Shown piece after piece: positions 55,085 to 64,000 of a stretch of 64,000 bases of DNA (within the stretch, counting starts at the first letter, position 1; each line of letters begins with the position of its first letter). Origin of the DNA: Rhizomys pruinosus (lineage: Eukaryota > Chordata > Mammalia > Rodentia > Spalacidae). The notes below the pieces were generated by a model. That model saw nothing but the letters and a program-made list of their open reading frames with translations, had not been told where the DNA came from and searched no databases. The stretch spans positions 476,926 through 540,925 of the forward strand of contig VZQC01013830.1 of NCBI GenBank assembly GCA_009823505.1, written 5' to 3'. The translations under genes and the position numbers were made by a program.

Positions 55085-55980
55085 TGATTGGGCAAGTGAA
55101 GTGGGACCCTGAGATTAAAATGTCTGTGCTGGATCCAGCTTCTGCTCAGGTGACATATACCTTTGATGTTTCCCTACACCACTAGATAAATTTCTAACGC
55201 CCTAAATAACTTACATAACGTGTCAGACCTGTTTAAAGGCAGGCCTACGTGCCCTTCAGGTGGGAGCTAACAGAAAGATAATGGGGTTAGCTAATGTCTA
55301 CAATCTTGTAAAACTTACCAGCATGCCAATTTTCGAGACTCTCACATAGATCAATTATCATTGATTTCTTTGCCATTAGTACAGGTCACAAGGAACAACA
55401 CTTAATGGGAGGAATGGAATGGAGACCTTCGAGCGCTACTTTTACTACAACGCTCTCACTGCACAGTCACTAATCAACGTTTTAGTTGTTTCCTTCACCA
55501 TATTTACGCATAGACCAAAAGGGCAGACAAAATTTGATTTCTGAACTGAATTGCAAGGTGTATGCATGGAATTAATGTTCCCTGTATGTCTCAGAGCTCT
55601 GAAACAGCAGCATCGAATTTCTGCTTTCAGAAGAAGGTTCAAATGCACAGTAGAAAGCCTATGACATGAAGATATTTATTTACTGATGAGTACTGTTTAA
55701 GATGGAAACTCTACATTCAGGGTATCTATTATTTCTTTCTCTCTTGTGTGTAAGCATTTGTGTGCTCTCAAGGCTCTACGACCCCCACCCCTCCCTGTGG
55801 CGCAGGCTCCTTCATGAGCAGCAAGGTCTTTACCCACTGTACCTTCCCCAGCTGGCCTACACTTTAGTATTCCATAGTCTTCTCTCAGTGCAATGGGCAG
55901 CTGCCTGAATTTAAATGTTTTAGGTAGGATCCAGCATATACTATGAAGTGTGAAAGATTAGGATTCCTACAGAAGTTTAC
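55085..55980. other. Intron, no repeat recognised
   Basis: No exon, SINE or tandem repeat is visible. An ORF at 55702-55908 has no recognisable domain. Confidence 0.45.
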
Positions 55981-55984
55981 AGAA

Positions 55985-56050
55985 AAGAGGAGGAAGAGGA
56001 GGAGGAGGAGGAGGAGGAGGAGGAGGAGGAGGAGGAAGAAGAAGAAGTAA
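55985..56050. repeat. (AGG)n/(AGA)n microsatellite
   Basis: About 20 trinucleotide units. Confidence 0.96.
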
Positions 56051-56059
56051 AAAAAAAGT

Positions 56060-56475
56060 TTGAGATGAAAGTTTGGGATTCCAGGCCCTAAATAACAAGA
56101 CGTATGCAAACTCAAGCCAGACAAAAATACCGGGAGGGGGGCTGTGGAATGGAGGGAGTGTGAAACGGGGAGAGGAGGGAGATGGACAAGAAGCACTAAC
56201 TCTAACTGAAGGACTATTTTTGGCAACCGATAGATGCTGGAGGAAGGAAGGGCCAGTTTTCTTTAAGGATGTGACACTGGGTAGGCTGACCAGGCTACAG
56301 GAGACTCCCAGCCAGGAGCATTTGGGGAGAAAAATTAGACTTGCTAGGCTTTCAACAAATTAGAAGACTTGAAATCTGGGGAAGAGTAACAAGGTGGGTG
56401 TGGCGATAGAAAAAAATGGGTCGAAAAGGCTCAAACACTTGTGTGAAATTCCCCCAAAAATTATTTTTAAAAAAG
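56060..56475 (+). mobile_element. Lx-like L1 3' end
   Basis: 'ggccagttttctttaaggat' and 'gtgaaattcccccaaaaatt' parallel the copy at 38850-39215; it ends in an A-rich tract at 56475. Confidence 0.66.
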
Positions 56476-56699
56476 GAAACAAGCAGATGTGGTGGCCCAG
56501 CTGCTTGGCTTTACTTTGGTGCCCCCTTGTGGCTGAGTGTGGTGACACATCTTCCAAGGTTAAAACCTGGGCTGGGCAAGAACTAGTCACTCCATAATTC
56601 ACAAACGCCAATTATTGGCATTCCTTGGGGGGAAATACTGTGGCCATGAATCTTTTCTGTTTGCCACAGGCATTTCGTAAAGGGGCAGTTTTCCACGGT

Positions 56700-57200
56700 G
56701 AATTACTTTTAACACTCTTCGTTCAATTCTCTGCCACGATCTTACATTTGGGCACATCCATCTCCCCTATCCTCTCTGTTTGGTCCCAGAGGCTCAGGAG
56801 ATTGACATCCCTTTCCTCCATGCCAAATGCCCTGCGCTGCAGCTTCCAGTGCCTGTTTTCATCCGACCATCGTCCTGTACCTTATTTCCCACTGAGCCTT
56901 TGTCGCACTCGAGCCATGCAGTTCTTTCTCAGTCTCCCAAACAGGCCAGTCTGTCTTCTTCCCCCAGGGCCTTTGCACAGGCTGTTCCCTGCACCTGAAA
57001 CAGCCTTGCCTGGTTGTGCCTCAAGTCTCCTACTAAGTGTTAATCCCCCAGAGGCCTTCCTTGTCGGCATATGGGACCACCATATGGCCACCTCCCCCCG
57101 TTCTCATTATTATCCCCTGTGCGGAGAGTTCATCTCTATCTGTGCTCTGTATTGCATCATGTCTCTGAACTCCAACTGGATCAAATCTGTTTTGTCACCC
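56700..57200. other. Possible ancient mammalian repeat
   Basis: The phrase 'cagggcctttgcacaggctg' followed by 'ttccctgcacctgaaacagc' is a motif I know from old mammalian dispersed repeats. It also holds a 192-residue ORF (56625-57203) that I do not regard as a gene, because the frame has low-complexity composition and no domain. Confidence 0.4.
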
Positions 57201-57227
57201 TGAGGTCCCATTATCTTGATATATTTG

Positions 57228-57600
57228 TGTGGGAGGAAGGGAGGGAAGAAGGGAGGGAGAGGATGGATGGAGGAAGGAAGGGAAGGAAGAAGGGAGGGAG
57301 AGGACCGGATGGAGGAAGGGAGGGAGAGGACCGGATGGAGGAAGGGAGGGAAGAAGGGAGGAAGAGGACCGGATGGAGGAAGGGAGGGAGAGGACCGGAT
57401 GGAGGAAGGGAGGGAGAGAAGAGAGGGAGAGGACTGGATGGAGGAAGGGAGGGAGAGGACCGGATGGAGGAAGGGAGGGAGAGAAGAGAGGGAGAAGACT
57501 GGATGGAGGAAGGAAGGGAGGGAAGAAGGGAGAGGACGGATGGAGGAAGGGAGGGAAGAAGGGAGAGGACGGATGGAGGAAGGAAGGGAGAGAACTAATG
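57228..57600. repeat. GA-rich minisatellite, ~26-bp unit
   Basis: The unit 'ggatggaggaagggagggag' plus 'aggacc' repeats about 14 times with length variants. Almost every frame is open, giving four long spurious ORFs. Confidence 0.95.
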
Positions 57601-57609
57601 GGCGCATGA

Positions 57610-58100
57610 AACCGGTAACAAGTTTCCTCTTTTGAGACTTTCCTCCACTCTCCTCTGTTCTTTCCTCTGCCATTTGCTCCTATTTGGAGGTGGTGCCTTC
57701 TCCCTGACACCTCTTTCCTCTTGACTTTGCTAGTCTGTCGCTTCTCTGGTTCTGGTTTCTTCCCTCATACTTCCTCTGCCTGTTCATCAGCCCCCTCCCG
57801 TGTGCTCCCAGGTGCTCCCTGTGAAAACAACTCTAGCATGTCTCCAGCCTGGCCACCTTATCCCTGACAGGGAGCGAACCTGAACACTTCTACCCTGAAG
57901 CTCTACCTGGGTGCTTCGCAGCCCATAACTGTCAGTCTGAACAAAATCAAAATCCCATCTGGGGACCTGGTTTCTGACATCATATTTCCAGCTGAACAAA
58001 CTCAAGCATCCAGTCTTTGCTTCTGTCAGTCTTCCTAGCTAATGCAGTAAAAATCAGGGTAATCCTCTCTGTCATAACTGTCTCCTGATCAAATAAGAAC
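57610..58100. other. Intron, no repeat recognised
   Basis: No gene or repeat identified. Confidence 0.45.
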
Positions 58101-58109
58101 TCATTTCCA

Positions 58110-58332
58110 GAGTTGGAGAGATGGCTCAGTAGTTAGGAGCACTGGCTGCTCTTGCAAAGGCCCTTGGTCAATTCCCAGCATCCACATGATGGCTAACAAC
58201 CATCTGTAATTCCATTTCCAAGGGATCCAAGGCCTTTTTTTGAAATCCCTGGGAATTTCATGACACAGGTGCACACATACATGCAGGGACTAGTACACAT
58301 AAAACAAAAATAATAAAATATTTCTTAAAAAA
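58110..58332 (+). mobile_element. B2/B3-type SINE, older
   Basis: 'agttggagagatggctcagt' to 'acataaaacaaaaataataa', ending 49 bp below the donor of the exon at 58382. Confidence 0.9.
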
Positions 58333-58381
58333 AAAAACTCACTTCCAAGACTGCCACCTGTTGGGCAAGCAGGGTAATTAC

Positions 58382-58532
58382 CTTGAAAGTTTCTGCCTCT
58401 GGGCCCACTAGCCTGGCAATGGCTGACAGTGGCTGCACAGGTCCATAAATGGGGTCCTTGGGCAGTGAGGCAGGGAAAAGCACATCTGTTTCATTTGAAA
58501 GTGACCCGTCTTCCAGAGGTAGCTTTACTGTC
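58382..58532 (-). CDS. Cfap43: Cfap43 exon (loop between propeller blades)
   Basis: The acceptor ctttttctacag has a good pyrimidine tract and the donor is gtaatt. The exon is 151 bp: one base completing the upstream codon, then 50 codons ending in phase 0. It encodes [20 protein letters not shown] followed by a Pro-rich stretch and [13 protein letters not shown]. The acidic and proline-rich content suggests a connecting loop rather than a canonical blade. The downstream intron (58381-42440) is the longest in the window at 15.9 kb and holds the near full-length L1. Confidence 0.85.
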
Positions 58533-58539
58533 CTGTAGA

Positions 58540-59395
58540 AAAAGGATCCATTGGAACAATCAGAAAGACAGAAACTAATTATGGATGGAATCTCTGTATA
58601 TCAGTGCACGGTGAAGAGGAATTCCAACATTAAAACACTCAAAGAGCTAAAAATCAAAAGGTAAAATATGCAATGTGTCCTAGGCTGACAAGTTATGCAG
58701 TTATAAATTAAGTATGCAGAAATTATCAAAAAAGATCCAAAGTTAATGTATAAAGCAAGAACTGTAAACTTGAATGCTGATGGGTAGGAAATGGTGGAGG
58801 ATGTTAGGTGGGCTATAACTAATAGGAAAGTGTTTATCCCTTGTAAAGATGGCAGGTATCATTCAGTTCTGGCCACGAGAGTTGTTGCCATGCAAGAATT
58901 TTGGATCCAAAACCTGGATACATTCGTAAGAAACAGCTCAAATTTTAAATGTTGATGACTAATTCAAATAAAAGTTCAGTGGTCTAAAATAAACACGCAC
59001 ATAGGTTGAATCTGGCCACCTCTGGAATTTCTGATGTCAGGAATTAATCCTTACATTTATCATACGTTTACTTTTAACTCATGATCTAGTTATAATAGTG
59101 ACTTTAGAGAAGTTGGGGCATTAATTTGGAAATCTCTTTAACTGTGTTTGATGATCGATGAATTGATTTTGGAGAATGGCTACCAAGAAGAGTACTGACT
59201 GCATGCTTGAGTGCTTCTGAGCCCTGCTGCTCAGGAGGGTCCAGTCAGTGTCTCTGGCTTCAGGTGCTGATAGAAAAGTCACACAAGCATTCGGGACTGC
59301 AGTGGGATAGCCAAGGGAAGTGGAGCAGGAGAGTGGTGAGAGAGTGCCAGTCCCCAGGGCTCTGGTAGTGGCATCACCTATTTTGTTAGGACAGT
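58540..59395. other. Intron, no repeat recognised
   Basis: No gene or young repeat recognised. Confidence 0.45.
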
Positions 59396-59399
59396 ACTG

Positions 59400-59885
59400 T
59401 CTGATGGGAATGTACACTTGTCCAATCACCATGGAAAGCAGTGTGGAGAACCCTTGGAAGACTCGGAATGAACTTGCCACCTGACCCAGCCATACCACAA
59501 GACTCATCTTATGCAGAGATACATGCACAGCCATGTTTATTGCAGCTCTCTTCACAATAGCAAAGAGCTGGAACCAACCCAAGTGCCCCTCAACTGACAA
59601 CTGGATAGAGAAAATGCGGTACATCTACACAATGGAGTTCTATGCAGTGGTAAAGAAAGATGACATCGTGAACTTTGCAGGTAAATGGATGGAGCTAGAA
59701 GATATCATGCTAAGTGAAGTAACACAGTCCCAGAAAAACAAACGATGAATGGTATCCCTCATCTGTGGATGCTGGCACCAATTACCTAATTGTATGGCAA
59801 ACTGAGCAACGTTAATGTGATCTGAAAACAACTCTGCTCTTATATTGTGAATCCCTTAAAAGATAATAAATAAAAATTTAAAAAA
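59400..59885 (+). mobile_element. 5'-truncated L1 (ORF2 C-terminus and 3'UTR)
   Basis: The text 'atgggaatgtacacttgtcc' to 'acagtcccagaaaaacaaac' parallels the last 380 bp of the ORF2 at 48080-48455. A small deletion near 59500 breaks the frame. The 3'UTR ('ttatattgtgaatcccttaa') differs from that of the L1 at 43107, so this is another subfamily. Confidence 0.9.
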
Positions 59886-59889
59886 GAAA

Positions 59890-60700
59890 GTGCTGTCACC
59901 TGTGGCTAGAGAGGCATGTGCTTACTCAGAAGGTTCTTATAAAACTGAACTTGAGGGTCAAAAAGCACTAAGCAGGACTCGGCTTATCTCCAGTTTGAAA
60001 TGGTTGGGATTTTTTTTTTTTTCTTGTTTTTGTCGGATTTGTATTTCACCTAAGGTGATTTTTTAAAACTTTCATTTTAAAGATATGTCTGTCCAGCATT
60101 TCTCAGTCTTCAACATGCAGTTGACTGAAAATAGCTCACTGGCCCTTTCGGACTTTGAACTCTTTACAGCAAACATCCAAAATCAGCTATCGCTGTGTCA
60201 GCAGTTTCTTGCAGTATTTCCCTTTGACCCATTTCTTTTCAAACAGGCAATTCCCGTAATTCCAATATGTGCAGATTCTCTGGTTTGCATGTGACTGAAT
60301 GTACACGCCGCAGTCTGTGCACTTCCTGTACCTAGTGCTTTGTCTGTGAGATTTCAGAAGGGCACGAGAGAGACCGAGCAGGAGCATGTCCCCGCTGTCC
60401 TTTTCTTTCTTTTTTAATACAACGGCCCCATTTAAAATACTAATGAGAACAAATCGAATTTTGTAAAACTAAACCATGCTGGAACAAGCTCTCAGAGGAT
60501 TGGAAAGTCAGAATCTTTTTGGCATATGAACTACCACCCCAACGTAATTACATATACAGAAACTGTTACAACTTTTGATAAGTTGTACATCTGTGTGTGG
60601 GGTATGCATGTGTAGAGTGTAAAAAGCTACTTAATTCATCAGAGTGGTCCAGTCATAGGCATTAATGCAAATGGAGACCAACCACATTGTTGAGTAACAA
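59890..60700. other. Intron, no repeat recognised
   Basis: No exon or repeat recognised. Plus and minus ORFs at 60085-60387 overlap in opposite frames and show no domain. Confidence 0.45.
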
Positions 60701-60713
60701 CAGAGCCTCCTAC

Positions 60714-60881
60714 TTGTTTCTGAGATGATGCTCCTGGTTATTTCTCTCAATGGTCCATACGGTCACTGCATTTGAACTTGATAAACATAGTTGTTGCCAG
60801 TTCATGGGGTTAAAAGACATCTGACTCATATCCATACCGGGCTGTGATTTCTTGCACAAGATGACACTGGATTCCCAGTTC
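60714..60881 (-). CDS. Cfap43: Cfap43 exon, most upstream in window (WD repeat)
   Basis: The acceptor is ttttcctccaag and the donor is gtagga. The exon is 168 bp, enters in phase 2 (one base completes a codon) and leaves in phase 2. It encodes about 55 residues including [15 protein letters not shown] and [11 protein letters not shown]. The VWTIE end is the classic last strand of a WD repeat. This peptide was the strongest single clue to CFAP43. The last codon is completed by the first base of the exon at 58382-58532, giving Lys, which confirms the junction. The next exon upstream lies outside the window. Confidence 0.85.
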
Positions 60882-60889
60882 CTTGGAGG

Positions 60890-61600
60890 AAAACAGCATT
60901 TAAAGAAACATTAATTCAATCTCATGTTTAGAAAGTATCTATTTTAAGACAATTTATATGAACTGAGACATCTTTTACAACATAATTTTTATGACCTATA
61001 AGCATCAAATTTACAAATAAAAATGCCTAAATGAATCTCTGTAAGAAAGTATTGCATTTTTAAATTTTTATTTATTTTTATTTTTTTAAGTATTGCATTT
61101 TTTTAAATGTTGACCTTTTGTACACCACATCACAGCTATTTTGTCCTTATTCCATTTGAATTTAACTCAGCCAAACCTAAGAAATAGAATATATTTGCTG
61201 GAAAGATAGGCATAATGTCTACATCTCTCTAAGAACTATGCTTGCGTATTCCATGTGGCCCTAGGTGTCCTGTACTCACTGATAACAGACCCTCCACCGA
61301 GATTTTAAATAATTTTACAATTGATGCCTTGATTTGCTCACGAGCTAAGTCTTTTAATAGACAGGGGGGAAAAAACAACAACCCTAAAATGTGGACATTA
61401 TTTCCTCGCCTAAGGAGTCAACGGAGCAGTGATTAGAAATTAGGACCTGATGTTTCCAGAACTTCCTGGCCTGGTGGTTCCGTCCTGCCTTCCCAGCCTG
61501 CCGTCCCTATCTCAATCCCTCCCCCAGCACAACTGACTTCTTTCCCCAGGCATCTGGCACATCCTGGATGGACACAACCTAAAGCCTGTGCTGCTGTGGT
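60890..61600. other. Cfap43 intron, upstream side
   Basis: No exon was found on the minus strand with the phase required by the exon at 60714-60881. Confidence 0.5.
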
Positions 61601-61611
61601 CAAGGCAGCAA

Positions 61612-61872
61612 GGACTGCAGTGCATGCGTGTCTGTGACGTGAGCCAGGATCGCAAGGATCGCAGTGCAAGCATGTCTGTGACATGAGCAATGATCGCAGC
61701 GCATGCATGTCTGTGACGTGAGCAATGATCGCAGCGCAAGTATGTCTGTGACGTGAGCAATGATCACAGTGCATGCGCAAGAATCGCGCATGCGTGTCTG
61801 TGACGTGAGCAAGGATCGCAGCACATGCATGTCTGGGACATGAGCAATGATCTCAGCGCCTGCATGTCTGTG
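61612..61872. repeat. 35-bp CpG-rich minisatellite, about 7 copies
   Basis: The unit 'tgacgtgagcaatgatcgca' plus 'gcgcatgcatgtctg' restarts around 61635, 61679, 61714, 61749, 61801 and 61836. Each intact unit carries TGACGTGA, a CREB/ATF-like motif. The stretch near 61783 (tcgcgcatgcgtg) resembles an NRF1 site. Confidence 0.93.
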
Positions 61873-63770
61873 GCGCTACTGAATCCTGGTTACTGGTCTC
61901 AGTGGACTCCTCTATTCATGCAACCCCCAAGCCTGCTGTTTCCATGGTTGGTTCTCTCTCTTCCATGCTCCATAGCAGCCATTTTAAATATTCTCCAGCC
62001 TCCTGAAGTCTTTAGCGCATCCACTTCTTCTTTTAGTATTGGAATCCCAGCAAAGAAAACAGAGCTCATCAGATGAATACCCAGTTAGAGCCGTCAAGTT
62101 TAACCACCCCTTGGGGTTGCTTCGCCCCCTCCTCTCCTCTCCTGGGTCCACAGAAGGCCTATGGAAGGCCTTTGACGATCTCAGTGCTGAATCCAAGTTT
62201 TGCTTTCCAGGAACATCAGTTTCTTGCCATGCCTTCTCTTCTGCATCCTCAGGCTCTTCCTCTCTCCTTATTGTCAATACTTAGGTGCTCAACTAAGCCA
62301 TCTTGAAAAACAAAAAACCCTCCCTCAGTTTCATCCATCCCCATCTCTCCTTTCTTTCCAGCCAAACTTCTTAAGAACCTGTTCTATACTCTGCATCTTT
62401 GCTCCCTTGCCCCCCATTCTCTTCTCATCCCAAGACATCTCTACCTATCACTCCACCCTCTTCTCATGCTTCTGTTCAGGATTCACGGACATCTGCCTTC
62501 ACTCCAAACCAAGCAGACACCTGGTCGCTGTCTGACCCTCCTGCAGCTGGCACGCTCACCATGACTACCTCTGTCATACAGCTTCTAGGGTTCAGTGTGT
62601 GTGGTACCTTGACCAACTCTTCTTCTACTGTCCCAGTGGCTGTCCAGTTCTGTGGACAGTTCTGCTTCAGCTAACTTCATGTGGCCAACTGCACCTGTGT
62701 CTCCCTTCACGGCTGATCCATGTATCCCTGGGCTTCCCTACGGGGCCTTGCATGATAAACCTGAGGATGAAGAGGAATCAATTCTCCATGCAGTAAGCTT
62801 CAATCAGTAGAATACAGGAGTCAGTAGACAGAGGTCTCTTCTCCCCTTCCTCCCTCATACTGCATCTCTGTTACAGAGCTCTCTGAAGGCCACCTTCTGG
62901 ACACAGCAATCAATTGTACTAGGTACCAAGTGGAGGACAGAAAAGGAATGTGTCCTATTGACCCTCTCCCTCCCTGCCTCCTCTCTAGGACCATGCTCCC
63001 TGCTAAAGAACTGCTTCCTGCTTCCTGAGATTTTGCTTCAGGTTATGGGTTCTATGGAATCTGGGATAAGAAATATTCTGGAACCGTCTCCACCATGAGT
63101 TCCTCCTCTTCCATGGCTACTCCTTTTGAGTCTTCTTGCAGGTGGGGGTGGGGAGGGGGGGTGTTTCTCTAGGTCTCCCAGTAAGTGTTCTTGTGTACCT
63201 TCAGCATTTTTAGGACTAATTTGCTTTAACTACTCCAGGCTATTTATCTCCAAATCCCTCCTGCACTCCAGCCCTGGCAGAGACATGCTGTGGTGTTCTC
63301 TATTTTTTTCCCTCTGAGTAACAGAATCTCTGGTGTTTAGCAAGGCACCTGACCAGCCACAATGAGAACCACGTTTCCTGGCATCTCTTATAGCAAGACA
63401 TGGCTGTGGTTAAGCTGGGCAGTGAGGTGTAAGTGGCAGTGGCACGTGCGACTTCCAACCCACACTTTCAACAAGGAGTCTGTGCTCCCCTCGTCCTTCG
63501 CCTTTCTTCCCACTTCCCAAGACGTGGGTGACCCCACATTTTAGACCAGTGATGGGGCAACAAGATGGTGGGAGGCACCACTGAGGAACCACCATGCTGT
63601 CCAAGGAGAGCTCAGATGCAGGCAACTGCATGTGACAGGAGGTACTTCTGTCAGTGACCTGGATTTCTGTTAAGATGAACCCAAATCACAACGGATGCAT
63701 CAGCTTCCCAGTAGACATCTTCACTTACGTCTTAGTCAATTCAGCCTGCCCCTCACCCTATTCGTCTTCC
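61873..63770. other. Intron, possibly partly ancient repeat
   Basis: Pyrimidine-rich sequence around 62330-62560 ('agccaaacttcttaagaacc', 'cccattctcttctcatccc') resembles an old mammalian repeat I cannot name. No exon is visible. Confidence 0.35.
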
Positions 63771-63777
63771 CCCATTG

Positions 63778-63875
63778 CCTCCCTCCCTCCCTCCCTCCTT
63801 TCCTTCCTTTCTTTGAATCCTTTCTCTTTTTTATAGTAATTTATTTATTTATTTAATTTTTCTTTCTTTTCTTTC
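63778..63875. repeat. (CCTC)n/(TTTA)n low-complexity stretch
   Basis: ctcc and ttcc units, then ttta and tttc units, next to an L1 end. Confidence 0.85.
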
Positions 63876-63877
63876 TT

Positions 63878-64000
63878 CACTGTTTCAGTCAGTTCTTTGA
63901 TGCAGTCCTTTCTGTTGTTGTTGTTGTTGTTGTTCTTTCCAATATGCATTACTCCCAACTGCTTTGGACAAAAGCTCAAGGGGCCATGCACAGGAAATAC
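63878..64000 (-). mobile_element. L1 3'UTR, cut by window edge
   Basis: On the minus strand it reads 'ttgtccaaagcagttgggag', then (CAA)n and 'actgcatcaaagaactgact', the same 3'UTR as at 48530-48640. The element continues beyond the right edge. Confidence 0.88.

Larger units (their letters stand above)
4701..60881 (-). other. Cfap43: Cfap43 gene, internal part (14 coding exons plus introns)
   Basis: Fourteen minus-strand exons, each bounded by AG and GT, join in frame at all 13 junctions and encode about 615 residues. The upstream exons have WD-repeat character ([27 protein letters not shown]); the last two are Lys/Glu-rich coiled coil. That architecture and the peptide content fit CFAP43 (WDR96), a cilia and flagella protein of roughly 1,650 residues in human. 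From established work, CFAP43 acts with CFAP44 in the tether/tether-head complex of the inner dynein arm I1/f on axonemal doublets, and loss causes malformed sperm flagella. Start codon, first exons, last exons and 3'UTR lie outside the window. Other ciliary WD proteins such as CFAP44 are the main alternative. Assignment rests on recognition, not a database search. Confidence 0.78.

Noticed and set aside
56625..57203. 192-residue plus-strand ORF
   Set aside because: It has no recognisable domain, its composition is that of pyrimidine-rich DNA, and it overlaps a likely ancient repeat.
57071..57710. Four long ORFs of 126-187 residues
   Set aside because: They are translations of the GA-rich minisatellite in different frames, with no domain and no start or splice context.
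61984..62277. Minus-strand 97-residue charged ORF as a further upstream Cfap43 exon
   Set aside because: No acceptor and donor pair gives the phase needed to join the exon at 60714-60881, and the peptide lacks WD-repeat character.

Overview
The window is nuclear DNA from a muroid rodent. It is packed with rodent-specific SINEs (7SL-derived B1, tRNA-derived B2/B3, B4-type composites and ID-like pieces), rodent L1 copies, LTR pieces and microsatellites. It also carries short coding exons bounded by AG/GT splice signals. The common B1 form (ending in 'agctggggctacagggagaccctgtctc') and the common B2/B3 form (with a short internal duplication) are not the usual Mus or Rattus consensus as I know them. 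A mole-rat-like (Spalacidae) or other non-murine muroid is my guess, not a demonstrated fact.

Only one cellular gene is visible. It lies on the minus strand and fills the window from about 60.9 kb down to 4.7 kb. I find fourteen consecutive coding exons. All thirteen junctions keep the reading frame, and the exons give about 615 codons. The first ten or so encode WD-repeat beta-propeller sequence; the last ones turn into a charged, lysine/glutamate-rich coiled coil. I identify the gene as Cfap43 (alias Wdr96), an axonemal protein of motile cilia and sperm flagella. The window holds an internal part of the gene: neither the start codon nor the stop codon is present, and the gene continues beyond both edges.

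Layout from left to right: 1-4.7 kb is intron downstream of the last visible exon, with SINEs, a dispersed rodent repeat and an LTR-like piece. The region 4.7-21.2 kb carries eight exons, two large minisatellites (50-bp unit at 15.5-16.5 kb, 45-bp unit at 16.9-17.4 kb) and a 58-base N gap. The region 21.2-35.0 kb is a 13.8-kb intron built largely on decayed minus-strand L1 sequence invaded by many younger SINEs. The region 35.0-42.4 kb carries four exons. The region 42.4-58.4 kb is a 15.9-kb intron with a near full-length plus-strand L1 (intact-looking ORF2, broken ORF1), an LTR-only element with a 4-bp target duplication, and several simple repeats. The region 58.4-60.9 kb carries the two most upstream exons, and 60.9-64 kb is further intron with a CpG-rich 35-bp minisatellite and the edge of another L1.

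I see no rRNA, no free-standing tRNA gene, no CRISPR array, no bacterial operon and no second cellular gene. Nothing here amounts to an undescribed biological system. The points that reward a second look are the complete phase-consistent exon chain, the L1 with dead ORF1 but open ORF2, the minisatellites, and a recently active SINE subfamily.
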